Source of the DNA: Euclidia mi
Lineage: Eukaryota > Arthropoda > Insecta > Lepidoptera > Erebidae
Assembly: GCA_944739405.2 (NCBI GenBank)
Contig: OX123183.2
Coordinates: 91,836,729 to 91,900,728 of the forward strand
DNA: 64,000 nucleotides
Direction of reading: 5' to 3'
Positions within the stretch are counted from its first letter, which is position 1; the number at the start of each line of letters is the position of its first letter. Shown piece by piece: positions 1-11,497 of the stretch. The translations under genes and the position numbers were made by a program. The notes under the pieces are model-generated. The model ran no database searches. It was given only the letters and a program-made list of their open reading frames with translations, and was not told where the DNA came from.

Positions 1-1007
1 GAAAGCTGAGTTTGCATTTGGAAGCCGAAAAAATTAAAAGAACACAGGCATGCACGTTACACGTTTTGTCAGTACAGGGCTGTAGTTATTATTATTAGTA
101 AAGATTACATTTATAGTTTGATACCTGTTATCTGCCCGACACATGCTTTTCTTGAGCTGGGAATGAACCATTTATGTGACATTTACGATGAGTGGAATTT
201 AAAGACACCCAGAATGCAAGTCAAAAATCAAGATTATGTCCAGACCGAGTTTCGGCCACGGCCAGGCTCAACTACGACTAGCCAGCTACGTTGAAAATAT
301 TATAGTGTACAGTTTGTGTGCACATATATGTGCATTTTCTATTCCCTTGCTGCATATCCGACGCCCGACGTGACCAGAGATAGATAGGCAGCAGGACCAA
401 TATCCATTCATACTTTGAGGTGTAACTTCAGCAACTACCTGGGTCCGAGTGACAATTCTTAACAGAAAAACCCAATATCACTTTCTGCTTACCCGAGAAT
501 CGGGCCAACGCTGGGTCACAGGGTCAGTTACTGCCATAATTGCTAATGCCCAAAGCAATTATTATGCTCTGGATGCTTTCGGTAAGATTCTTGACAATTT
601 CCCTTTCGTTGCTCATGATCAATGGTCGAGATGCCGAGCCACGAAATATCGCGAATCGCGAAGTACTGATATAATGTCAGATTTTTTTATTAAATTGCCG
701 TTATTATATCCTGAGAAGGGTAGCTTACCTGCTTAAGTCATAATGGATGCTTGTGCGACGAAATCCAATCCGTTCGTTAATTGTGCCATGTTCAAAACCC
801 ACTTCATACTGTGTATGCTCAGAGGAAATTGCGAAATAAGTCTTTCAAATAAGAAAATATAAAAAAGCATGGAGCAGACGCTCCACCGTAAATCCAATAA
901 CAGAGAACACATTATCAGTCGGCGAATGTGTCGTTGTTCGAAATTGTTGAGCGTAAAAAGTGATAAGTACTATAGTGGAAAATTATAAACATTTTAGTTT
1001 TTTACTG
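1..1007. other. AT-rich spacer, no gene recognised
   Basis: No feature is supported here. A 95-codon open frame at 449-736 (+) has no motif I recognise and ordinary composition, so it is not called. The GC-richer patch near 250-290 may be an old repeat, but I cannot assign it. Confidence 0.5.
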
Positions 1008-1180
1008 CACGTATGGCATCATGGTTTAAGCGGTTGCCTCACCGTATAGCACTACGCTGAGTGATCCGCAAATTGATATTCCGAGTCTGTTCCTTTTGGT
1101 CCGTTGGACGACTCAGGATTTGTTTGTAGTACAGAGTCGAGTTCTATAAAAAATAGCTCAACATAATTGTCGTACAATAC
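1008..1180 (+). repeat. SINE family A, degraded copy
   Basis: The tRNA-like head (a block like GGCATCATGGTTTAAGCGG) followed by the 'gtccgttgga' body matches the better copies at 3897-4135 and 5493-5690. The B-box segment seen in the 3897 copy is deleted here. It is a non-autonomous retroposon relic that carried a pol III promoter. Confidence 0.6.
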
Positions 1181-2932
1181 CTTTGTCTAGTTAATAAGAA
1201 TAATAAACTGCTCCTTAGAAGTTCCTCATTTGGGCTTCAAGTGCCACTATTCAAAGAGTACTTCAAGTAAATTTTTGTTTTTATTTTACAGACTATCGAT
1301 GCTTTCAAGTAAAGACGGTTGGTGAAGGTGGTGAAGGACTGTTGTCGCGCGTGAGCATATTGGGTGTCGTGCTGCTCGTAAACGTTATGGTTGTCGTGCG
1401 AAAGGAATGCAACAAACATCCTACACAGAACTTTAGACATACAGAGTAGGACAGACTTACATCGAGTACCAACCCTTGAAAAAAAATGCCATACGCACAG
1501 TGGGATGCAGTCTGGCAGGCATATTCTAATTTAAAACTCAACGCTAGATGGTTTAACATACTATAGAGATAAGCGGTAAACACGTATTACTTACTTACTA
1601 AATGATGTAACATGTGACTTGATGAACAGGCAAAGCATAATTATAACTGCTCAGTTACGTGTTTGCTGAACAGGTAAACTTCTCCTGACTAGAATAGACG
1701 TGAAACTTAAATCTGAGAGAACAGGAACATTGTAACAGCACCACTGATAAAGTATTTTTATTCTACAAAACTCAAATCTTTAGTCAACAATCTTGTTTTC
1801 CTAGCTGAATAAGGGTTTCAAGCTTGTCAACAGCATCTTCTTCTTCTTGAGCTTAAAAGGACATCAACTCCAATTTTAAACTATGTATCCAAACGCACGA
1901 ATACCTCATAATATTGCAAGCAACCAGGGTCCATAGCAAGCGTTTATTGTTAGCCCTCTCGTGGCTTTCCCCATGTAATTTTGTATCTGTAATACTCCCA
2001 ACAAAATAAAAAAGGCCAGCTACAGTAATCATTAATATTAAAGGTTGATTTCAACAATCTTCCAACTATCGGCCAAAATGGGCAAGCGTCGATAAAGCCG
2101 ATATCTTTGTCGAGTTTAGATACGTACTCATGTAATAGCGAGCGCCAAGTTGTAAAGAGAGCAACGTCGAAAGCAATAAAATGACCGATAAAATTGGTTC
2201 GCCGTCCAAAAGAGGAAACTTTGCATACGAAGAGTACCTCCAAACGTACATTATGTACGTACCTTATACACATGGAAATCGTAATACCCAATTTGAACTT
2301 CGTACCTTTTACACTACAAAGTATTTTTTTGTTTTACATTACGAGTTCACACATGCACTCATGCCTGCTTCACAAATATACGTGCAATATGAATTTGCAA
2401 TGTTTACCATAAACGACTCATTATATATTCCACGAACTGATTCATATTCATAATTTGTAAGTATGTATTTACGCTACAAAACAAACATTTAGTTTAAATT
2501 TATCCGATTCGAGGATATCAACGTCACATTTATAATATTAATCTTTTCAGCAAAAGCCGTATAAATGCAACTTCGATAAACATTAAATATTTCGACTCTC
2601 ATAAACAAAGATAAGTGAGAATAAAATACAGATAGGTCGGTCGGGTGTATTCACAACCACAAATCCTTTCGCATAGCGTATACAATGAACGTCCGATAAA
2701 GACTATAAATTGGAATAGGAACCGGCACAAAATAAAATTAAAAGTGTGTACATGCACTGAATCATGGAGTCCGAAGTGAGCGTCCCCCGAGGATTTGGCA
2801 ACCAATAGGTACATGACTGTGCACTTAGGGCCAGGCATCGCCGGACCATTGCTATAGCGGTTGCTGTAATAAAAGGCTTATAACTTTGAGTCGATGCTGC
2901 TATTGATGTACCTATGAATTATTATATTATTA
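1181..2932. other. Spacer, nothing recognised
   Basis: AT-rich sequence. Overlapping short open frames near 1950-2450 lie on both strands and show no domain or coding signature. Confidence 0.5.
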
Positions 2933-3584
2933 CTAGCTTTTGCCCGCGGCTTTGCTCGCGTAAATTCGGGGTTCTCTAGTTATCGTATCATGTATCATTT
3001 ATGTTCGAGGTAACACAAATCTCCTTTATTGGGCGAATACTTATATAATTGTCGTTTAACTGTTTAAGAAATATAGGTAACTGCAAAAACTATTTACACA
3101 TACAAACTACTTAGTACTAAGACTTAGTAGTACTTAAACTCAAAATGTTATCCGGTATCTGTGACGCTTCGCTAGAGTGGCCAATATGGCGACTGTGATT
3201 TGTCTGTCAGAACCATTAGAATTTAACAAAATACTTGACAATCCGAATTTTGCGGATATATGTTGTCGACTCGAAATCTTTATTTTTTTATGTTTTATTA
3301 TTCAGGTAAGGTTTCGATGCAATCCTTTCCGAAATTATGAATATAAGATTTGACACTGCGATAGCAGTGCAGTCCGTCGGTTCCAATGTGAAACATTCCA
3401 AAATCCACAACTACTTACAAATTAAAAATTAAGTAATAAAACATTTTCCATTGGACTAAATTGTGAATCTAAACCATTCTCAAGTCCCCTTGAAGGCACA
3501 CAAAAAAATTCATCATGATCGGTCTAATCGTTTAGGAGGAGTTCAGTGACATACATACGCACACAAGAAATATAAATATTAAGA
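2933..3584 (-). mobile_element. Non-autonomous Helitron-like element
   Basis: Read on the minus strand, the element begins with TC after an A (TCTTAATATTTATATTTC) and ends in GC-rich sequence finishing CTAG before a T. Those are the end rules of Helitrons: 5' TC, 3' CTRR, insertion between A and T, no target duplication. The 652 bp contain no coding frame. Shorter copies with similar ends lie at 20829, 22212 and 24611, and the same CTAG end flanks helicase remnants at 60614. The class assignment is inferred from the ends. Confidence 0.5.
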
Positions 3585-3896
3585 TAATGAATCACTTCAC
3601 CGCTCTCTCTTAAATGTGCATTGTTTTAAGGCAAAGAAATTCCTTTCATTCTGATCTGGAAATGGAATAAATAATTCTATTTCCTTAGTGCAAAAACTGT
3701 GAATCGTGTTATGACGATGTCATCTTTTTAATAATAGTCGTATGTCAAATTGCACTATAAAACATAGACGAGATGAAAAAAATCTACACTAATGGACAGT
3801 TAATACCAAAAAGAAAATATATTTAAATCTGTTACCTAATATCAACCAAATCAGGCACGTTAATTTTTAAATCTGTATGAGGTCTGTTGCTTTGAA

Positions 3897-4135
3897 GTTA
3901 CGTTGGCGTAGTGGTTTAAGCGGTCGCCTCGCCGTTTAACACTGCGCCGAGTGCTGTGGGTTCGATTCCCACACGAGACATCACTTTATGTGATCCATAA
4001 ATTGTTGTTTCGAGTCTGGGTGTCCATTGTGTCCGTTGGTTGTATGTTTGTAAAGTCCCCCGCGACACAGAATTTATTCCTAGTGCGGGAGTTATCTTTT
4101 TAAATGATGATTAAATGATGATGCTGATGAAATAA
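3897..4135 (+). repeat. SINE family A (tRNA-derived), near complete
   Basis: The head has an A-box-like TGGCGTAGTGG and a B-box GGGTTCGATTCCC, the two internal pol III promoter elements of a tRNA gene. A non-tRNA body (gtccgttggttgtatgtttg) and a degenerate (GATGAT)n tail follow. It cannot be a functional tRNA because acceptor pairing is lacking. It is the best of three copies of the family in the window. Confidence 0.8.
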
Positions 4136-4342
4136 AAATATTTTTAAATTAATTGGTGAGATTTTAAAACTTACCTAAAAGATTTTAGCTTAGTTTTTTC
4201 TTCTGCAAGGTTTGCCTTTCACTGTGGGGATTTCGAATAATATTAAATATTATACAAATGTGAGGCAACAATCTACATACACCAACCGATATACCAAGAA
4301 CGGTTGATTGAATCAGGCGTTACTTGGCGGAACTCCATTGTA

Positions 4343-4812
4343 GCCTAATGGAAGGAAAGAGGAACCCACCACGCTTACTCGGATTGACCACTCCAACTAT
4401 TGCAATAGACAAAGGTTGAAAATGCCAAACTCCTCTAAAAGGATAAGGGATATAGGGATGGTATGGGTTCCAGGAAGATACCTGACTTGCAGTATCCCGC
4501 TGTATGCGCCGACTATACTTCGACACGTGTTTCGCCTCTGCACGAGGCATCCTCAGGAGCGATGGGCAACGACTCAATCATCGTCAGAGTCGTTGCCCAT
4601 CGCTCCTATAAATCCTTCTATGAAACTCCATGAAGAATAGTCGGCGCATACAGCGGGATACTGCAAGTCAGGTATCTTCCTAGAACCCATACCATTCCTA
4701 TATCTCTTATCCTTTTAGAGGAGTTCGGCATTGTCAACCTTTTTCTATTGCAATAGTTAAGGTGGTAAATCCGAGGGTGCGTGGTGGGTTCCTCTTTCCT
4801 TCCATTAGGATA
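4343..4812. repeat. Foldback element: ~470-bp inverted repeat
   Basis: Two arms of about 230 bp meet near 4581, where the central stem GGAGCGATGGGCAACGACTC pairs with its complement across a very short loop. Outer arm ends share the block around 'taatggaaggaaagaggaacccaccacg'. Arms are about 90% complementary except for one block near 4518-4556 (left), replaced by unrelated sequence in the right arm at about 4607-4635. There is no ORF of note. The structure resembles the Penelope inverted pair at 15113-15816 but has no coding remnant. Confidence 0.85.
4522..4556 (-). ncRNA. Hammerhead-ribozyme-like motif
   Basis: On the minus strand the order is CTGAGGA (fits the CUGANGA core), a 5-bp hairpin GCCTC/GAGGC, GAAA, a self-complementary ACACGTGT as a minimal stem III, then C. 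This is the order of conserved blocks in a type I hammerhead, and very short stem III is known for Penelope-type and newt ribozymes. Weak points are one extra U before stem II and a stem I of only about two good pairs. Activity is unproven and chance or decay is possible. Confidence 0.3.
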
Positions 4813-4837
4813 CCCGTAACGATTACTGAATTATATA

Positions 4838-5110
4838 GAGAAGCGGCGATACCTCAGTGAAGTACGTAGCGAACTGCCGAGACGATGGTCTCGGGTTCGA
4901 TCTCCAGGTACCCCGGGCAAACACCTCTGACTTTCCGAATATATGTGTGCATTAAAATTGTTAATTATCGTTAGCTTAATAATATGCCTGGTAGATGGCA
5001 ATAAGCTCGCCCCCTATGACATTGGGACCGAAACATAACTGGCGAAGTTTGGGTGATACATCTCTGCCTAACCCTTCGGGGATAAAGGCGTGAAGTTATG
5101 TTATGTTATT
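4838..5110 (+). repeat. SINE family B (tRNA-derived)
   Basis: A tRNA-like head contains 'gtctcgggttcgatctcc' (B-box-like). The body contains 'gacattgggaccgaaacataactggcgaag' in pieces, and the tail is 'gcgtgaagttatgttatgtta'. The 3' half recurs at 23275-23440, so it is an interspersed family. Confidence 0.75.
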
Positions 5111-5492
5111 ACTGAATATGGGCTGAATATATAACATCACATCAGAAACTTAGATGCCAAACTGTAATGTCAGTCACTATTAGCAAAACTTTTCCTATTA
5201 CGCTTTTTGCAAATAGCATAGACTACTTAACCATATACCTATATGACAACGTCCCTTCGTTCATCTCGGCCGATGATAAAAAGTCTTTGAGGTATTAAAC
5301 TGAGCAAATCCATCGTACACTCTCCGAAATGCATCCGATAAAAATCCGATAGCCAAGCAAATCTACGTCGTGTTCACGGCTCGATAGCTTTGCGTTGACC
5401 AAAGCATATTTTTTCCTACGAATGTATAATTCTGTTCATCAGCACGTCGGATATAGATTGTCTAACGTGACTAAAATCTTTTTCGACTGCAC

Positions 5493-5690
5493 GTATGGCG
5501 TAGTAGTTTGAGCACCCACTTAGTCGGTTAACACTGTGTGAACTACTGAAGGTGCGATACCCACACGAGACAACGCTTTGTGTCATCAACAGACAGTTGT
5601 TTCAAGTCTGTTTATTTTAGCTCTTTGTAAAGTCCTCTCTAATTCAAGATTACGACTAGCCCAGGAGAAGTTTAAAATACGATCTTAATG
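5493..5690 (+). repeat. SINE family A, diverged copy
   Basis: It shares the 'gcacgtatggcgtagtagtttgagc' type head and the 'cacacgagacaacgctttgtgt' segment (each longer than quoted) with the copy at 3897. The 3' body is shortened and mutated. Confidence 0.65.
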
Positions 5691-6811
5691 TATCTACTGA
5701 AGGTTTAGAATCAGTCATAGGTCATTTGGACACAATATTTTGCTATTTTGCACCTAGTATTTAACCACCTGTGTGTTGTGCAAATTGGACTTCTGTTTTA
5801 TAAACTACTATTTCATATAAATGTTCACTTTACTGAAAACTTTACTACACCATTGAATTATGAGCTTAAGGTCAGCGTGAATTGAGAGTAACGTACCAAT
5901 TCGTTACCCTGTTTATATAGGAACGCTGTAAGCTATCGAAATTGTGTCAGATCTGGAGCTCACGTTCTTCCAAGTACGAATTTAAATTTCGATTGCACCT
6001 ACGTGGCCGGTCTTTATGCAGATAGCCTTTTTTATTATTAAACTTATTGGTATTATTGCACATACTAAAAAATTTAATATACTTATTGCACTTCCAGTAG
6101 AGAATTACATGTATTGTCTAAAAATGTGGGACACAAAACATAATTTTCATCATATTTATGTTGGTTTTCAATAAAACAATTTACCCTTGAAATAATTAAT
6201 ACATAATGCCAATTGATTTGGTAGAACCAAATCAATAGGCATTTAAGTGGGATACAAAATAAAAAACAGCCACAAATGATATGCCGTGTAAATGAAATGC
6301 CTTTTCACTATCACGCACCGAACAGTTAATGAACCAAACAAATTCATTAAAACTAAAAATTATCAGTTATTAATTAGGTCCTCGACAACTTACACAAATG
6401 AAATCAACACAACACAAACGGTTCGACACTAATTATCGATAATGATATGAAGTACCTTCATATTATTTGGTTAATTGCATCACTAGAATGTGATATCAAT
6501 CGTTATTCGTTGTCATTTAAACCTCATAATATTTATTATGACACTCTTCTCGTATGCATAAAACCAACATAATTTATATAGGAATTGAAGCAAATGATTT
6601 AATTATTTTATTTCGTGTAGTTAGCCTCAGATCTGTAGACCGCCCAGGCCTCTGTCATGTCATAGCATAACAATGATTGTCCCGAGACAAGAGCCGACGG
6701 TTTTGCGTGACCTCCAAAATAGTGCTCTGATGTAATTGCCACCAAGCAGTGAGCTCTGCCGACGTTCTTTACTTTACCAATGTTTAGAGTGAGTCAAGAC
6801 CTGTTTCAAGC
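5691..6811. other. Spacer with one strong small hairpin
   Basis: No gene is seen. At 6206-6242 the arms ATGCCAATTGATTTGGT and ACCAAATCAATAGGCAT form a stem of about 17 bp with one mismatch around a tiny loop. Its meaning is unknown. Confidence 0.5.
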
Positions 6812-7721
6812 ACTACGGCTTAGAGTCTGGGCTTGAACTGGGTAAGGTTTGCAAAGATTAGTGGAAGCGATTAATTTATCCAGTCTTTAGCCCAGGGCAA
6901 AGGTTCTAAACTATATTTACTGTGATGATTATATTTCAACTTACTTGAGATCTTCTCTGATGATGTTCTGGAGTAGACCTATAAGATTACACTCATCATT
7001 TTGGCCAAAATTACAAGCAAATCGTTATAGCTACCAGTCCAATGGTCAGAGTTTTCTTCCAACGAAGTCCTCAGGACACAAGTACGTGGACGAATTTGCA
7101 CAACTTTACAAATGTTCAATAGTTCACAATTTTATCACAATCAATTTATCAATCGCTCGCAACTCTGTCGGTCAACATCAATAGCGACAGTTGCAAGGTT
7201 ATTAACCAATATAATTCAATTCCAAAAACGCGTGAAAGACAAACGGCACGAGAGCAAGACCATTTTTTTCCGGAACCGACAAAGAATGAAGAATGAATGA
7301 TTTGACAGTTCATAATGTGACCATAGTCAGAAAGGTCATTGGGCAAATAGTGTGGGAGAAAAACCCACGGCGGACAGACATGAAATTGTGAGTATATATC
7401 AGTAATTATCTCTAGTTTATCACGGTAAGGGTCGCTTTCTTGTGAGTTGTGGGAATTAAAAAAAAAATATTTTAACAATATTTATTCGGCGTAATCAATG
7501 TCTATTGTGATTTTATCTAAAAATACCGCAAACATTTTCATTTCCTGTTGGTGTCTAGCCGAGGATAAAAAATAAATGATACTAACAATATGCGCCCAAC
7601 TGCCTATGGTACGGAGTCCATGTATACACGAGCAGTAATAATCTTCAACAGTTTGTCTTCCTTGTCTCGCCTGGTTTATCAAAATATCTGTGTACGTAGT
7701 ATTTTCGCGCTCTGACATGAC

Positions 7722-7960
7722 GACCGGTTGGCGCAGAGGGAGTGTATGCGACTGCCACGCCGATGGTCGCGGGTTCGATTCCCGCTCAAGTCAAACATTT
7801 GTGTGCATGATCATGGATGTTTCCCATGGTCTGGGTGTTTCTATATATAATATGTATGTATCTACAAAAACAAAGTATATATGTATGTCTATCTATTATC
7901 TAGTACCCATAGTACAAGCTTTGATTAGTTTGGGACTAGATGGTGACGAGTGTATGTGGT
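7722..7960 (+). repeat. SINE family C (tRNA-derived)
   Basis: The head has an A-box-like TTGGCGCAGAGGG and a perfect B-box-like GGTCGCGGGTTCGATTCCC. An AT-rich body with 'tatgtatgtatc' runs follows. tRNA resemblance ends after the T-arm region and no acceptor stem closes, so it is a SINE and not a tRNA gene. Confidence 0.75.
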
Positions 7961-8000
7961 AGAATATTACTAGAATTAGAATATTGTATTGGTTGTTTAT

Positions 8001-8398
8001 GGCAGCGATAGCCTAGTGGAGATACCAACGGACAGCCATGCTGAGGGTTTCGAATCCACGGCGCACACCAAAGACTTTTCGAAGTTAAGTGTGTATTATA
8101 TTGTTAATTATCGCTTGCCCCGTGCCTCGAAGAGCACGTTAAAGCGTCGGTCCTGGCTGTCATGAAGATTTTTGACAGTCGTTACGGGGAATCAGTACCC
8201 TAAATAAAAACAGATACTGGTCCAAACCATGGAATATCGCTATGCCTTTGGGTTGCAGAGGTCAGACGGCAGTCGCTCGGTGGAAAGTTGATATTCTGTC
8301 ATAGCTTGTCAGACCAGTAAGCGGCCCTCGGGTTCCAAGACGTGTAAGTCTTGGATGCAACTGGTATAACGCTAGGGCGATGATGATGATGATGATCA
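8001..8398 (+). repeat. SINE family D with (GAT)n tail
   Basis: It starts with GGCAGCGATAGCCTAGTGG (A-box-like) and has a mutated B-box (gggtttcgaatcc). The body contains 'cttttcgaagttaag' and 'attgttaattatcgcttgc', and the tail is a (GAT)n run at about 8380-8396. Related copies lie at 21093-21330 and 22436-22530. Confidence 0.75.
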
Positions 8399-8902
8399 AT
8401 ATTTTATTGTTTATAAAATCTTGGTCTCACATGCCCATGACAGTAGGACTTGTCCAATCTTTGATGATAATAAAAATATCAGTTCTTCGTGTGTCAACTG
8501 TGGGAAATCTCTAAAATCTGGATTGTTTCCATCTAATGGCATGAATGATCACTCAGTAGGCACATGCATGCACTCGACAGACCCGATTTGTAGCTATTTG
8601 TAACAGAACCACAATTTATATTACTTAAATAGAGTATGAGATTTTTGCTCTTTTTATAAATATATTTCTAGCTCAAACTTTGTTCTCCCATGGATTCAAA
8701 AAAAAATTCTCGTATGTACTGGTAACAGTATTCATGCTCTTTCATTTTATACCAAGTTCGTCAATGTCCGTGACCGGGTCGGAATACGCCCAATGTCCTT
8801 TTCAATAGACAAAGTAACACGCTACTAAACTGATAATCGATTTAACTTATTATGAACAATATTTCTATTTCAAACATCCAACCGCCCCGGACTACCAGTC
8901 CG

Positions 8903-11497
8903 CTAATCGGTTGGCAGACGTGACAACGTTGCAAGCGCTCTCCTCAGAATCGACCCGTCCACCAAGACCTCAGCAAATCGGGGAACTCCATCACCCCCAG
9001 TTACCAAACAAATGATGCGCCCCCTGCGCCATCTGAGTGGCGGAAGGTTAGCCTCCTTGATCAAAACGAGGTCTCCAATCTTGGGTGGATCGGTCTTGTC
9101 GGTCCACTTAACGCGTTGCTGGAGTATGTGCAAATATTCCAAATTTCAGGGTTTCCAAAAGCTCTGAGTAATCTGGCGTACCAATTCAAAACGCGAGAGA
9201 CGATTAGGTCTCGTATCAACATTATTTTATTAGTACTCAGGAAAGGCGACAAGTGGGCGACCAATCAAAAAATGGCCCGGCGTAAGGGCCTCCAAATCAT
9301 TCGGATCTGAGGAGATCGGGTACAATGGCCTAGGGTTCAAGACGGCCTCAATCTTACAAAACACAGTTGCGAGTTCCTCAAATGTAAGGACAGATTCACT
9401 GATTGTCCTGCGCAAGTGTGTTTTGGCCGATTTTACAGCGGCCTCAAATATACCACCCCAGTGTGGACAATTTGGTGGGGAAAACAACCAATTTATCCCA
9501 CGTCGGGCAAGCCTATTGTCTATATCAGCCTTGTTGGTTTCAAGAAAATTAACGTAGTTCAAATATTTGTAAGTGCCCTTGAATTTAGTGCCGCAATCAG
9601 AACGGATCAAGGAAGGCAGCCCCCTGCGGGATATAAATCTGTCAAATGTGGCTACAAACGCCTCGGTCGTAAGCGAGGAGACCAGTTCCAAATGAACGAT
9701 CTTTGTGGAGAGGCAAACGAAGACACACAAGTAGGCCTTAACAGTCTTGCTGTTTCGAAGTGTTGAAGTTTTCACCAAAAAGGGACCAGCGAAGTCCGTG
9801 CCAACACCGTCAAACGTCCTGCTCTCAGTTACGCGATCTGCCGGTAAGTCTCCCAACAACGGCTGCATGGTAGAAGCCTCGAGCTTATAAGATCCCTTGC
9901 TATAGCAAGGGATACAGCGAAAGACTACACTCCGAATAATTCTTCGGGCAGAGAAAATTCAAAACTCGCGTTGCAAAATGGCCAACAGCGCATTACAACC
10001 AGCATGAGAATTTTTAAGGTGGCGGTCTGTTACCAACAAACGTACCACATGACCGTCCTTGGGTAACAAAAGGGGGTGACGTGCCCCGTAAGGGAGGTTG
10101 GCGTTCTTGAGACGCCCTCCAACGCGCAAAAGACCCGTATCGTCCAAGAAGGGGTTCAATTTAGATACCGCGCCCGATAATTTCAATTTCCCTGACGTAA
10201 GGATAGCAATCTCCTTCTCAAAGTGCGCCAATTGCACAGAACGAATCCAAAAGGTGAGAGACTTCTGTCGTTCCTGTGGTGAGAGAAACGGTGTCAGTCG
10301 TTTCTGTTGACGGTGCCTAAAATTAAAAACAAAACGCTTTATCCAAGCAGTAACACCTAACAACTTGTCGAGGGAGCTGTAGCAATTCAACAAAAAATCG
10401 GGGTCGAAGGCGCATTCTACCTTCTCAAGAGCGAGTGTTCGTAGACCCGGCAAATTAGAAGTATTCAAAACTGGCGTTCGAGGCACATCAATTTCTGGTC
10501 GACTCAACCATTCTGGACCCCACCACAGCGAATGACCTATCAAACTAGGCGTCAAGCATCCGCGCGAGGCACAATCAGCGGGATTGAGCTCACCTGGCAC
10601 GTGTCTCCAAAGAAGCGTGACTTCGGATTCTTGGATTTTGGAAACGCGATTAGCGACAAATACCTCCAAAGTGTGGACAGACGCCTTCAACCAACAAAGA
10701 ACAATTTGGCTGTCTGTCCAGGCGTAGGTTCCATTAATACAAATTGTTTTACCCAAACGTGATTCAATAAGCGTACAAGTAGGGCTGCTCCCGAGAGCTC
10801 CAATTTCGGGATGATCAGAGATGTCCGAAGGGGTGCAACCTTGCTCTTCGCCATGATCAGGGAAACCCTCACCTGACCTGCGGCACTGACTGTACGCAAG
10901 TACACCACGGCCGCGTGACCACGTTCCGAAGCATCACAAAACCCGTGAAGGGTTGCTTTGTACATCCCGGGAGGAAGGTTGGGACGAGGCACGGAGATCT
11001 CATTGACGGCAGAAAGTAAGAATACAAAGGAGGTCCATTCCACGACAAGTCTGTGTAGAGGTTCGTCCCAGGTCAATCCTGCTGTCCGAAGCTTCTGCAA
11101 GAAGCATTTTACCCAAAATATGACAGGACAAATCCAACCGTTTGGATCAAAAGTACTGGCAACAGTAGACAACACGAGACGTTTAGTCCAAGGCATAAGG
11201 CAATTTCAAGTCTACGTTATACGTAAAGATGTCTTGGACTGGTCTGTACTGAACGCCGAGAACAGCCATCATGGCGGGGTTGTCAACAATCTCAAATAAA
11301 TGTGGATCTTGCTGATGATCCTCGGGTAAGCCTTCCAAAGGCGCTGGTGAGTTGGAAATCCATTTGCGCAACTCATAACCAACGGAGGCCAAAATACCTA
11401 TCAATTCGTCCCGCAGGAGGATCGCCTCGTCCGCTGTGGAGGCGCCCGAGCAAATGTCATCGACGTAAATATCGTCCTTTAAGATGGCGGAGGCTCG
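8903..11497 (-). pseudogene. pol: BEL#1 pol remnant: RT palm, RNase H, integrase
   Basis: Reading downwards in coordinate: an RT fragment beginning at the active-site block YVDD (about 11470), RNase H with GFCDASERGHAAVVYL (about 10925), the RNase H site TDSQIVL, the integrase zinc-binding region (to 9959), the integrase core with D (GTDFAGPF), D (SDCGTKF) and E (HWGGIFEAA), and a C-terminal BEL domain (to 8903). Frameshifts lie near 11190, 10750-10690 and 9958. Tandem stops lie near 9229, and another stop precedes 9142. Protease and the RT fingers are absent: the frame enters RT directly after the gag knuckles. These enzymes would copy and integrate the element; this copy cannot. Confidence 0.9.

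Larger units (their letters stand above)
7334..8798. mobile_element. Insertion with short terminal inverted repeats
   Basis: The insert is defined by comparing the two LTRs of BEL#1. Its ends are GGTCATTGGGC and, inverted, GGACATTGGGC, an 11-bp inverted repeat with one mismatch. No target duplication is visible: the empty site in the other LTR reads straight through at an AAA/TTTT step. It holds two SINEs (7722 and 8001) and no transposase, so it is a non-autonomous DNA element or composite. I cannot name the superfamily. Confidence 0.7.
6817..8876 (-). repeat. 3' LTR of BEL#1, split by an insertion
   Basis: Positions 6817-7333 and 8799-8876 align end to end with the 5' LTR at 13467-14071. 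The 1465 bp between them are absent from the other LTR. Its first bases (GG) differ from the TG of the partner LTR, consistent with point decay. Confidence 0.9.

Noticed and set aside
449..736. 95-codon frame at the window start
   Set aside because: No domain, no neighbouring exon signals and no similarity I recognise.
4320..4640. Two small ORFs within the foldback repeat
   Set aside because: They come from the two arms of an inverted repeat and have no coding features.
7722..7795. Possible tRNA gene (good A and B boxes)
   Set aside because: No acceptor stem can be formed and the sequence runs into a SINE body. The same applies to the heads at 3897, 8001 and 21093.
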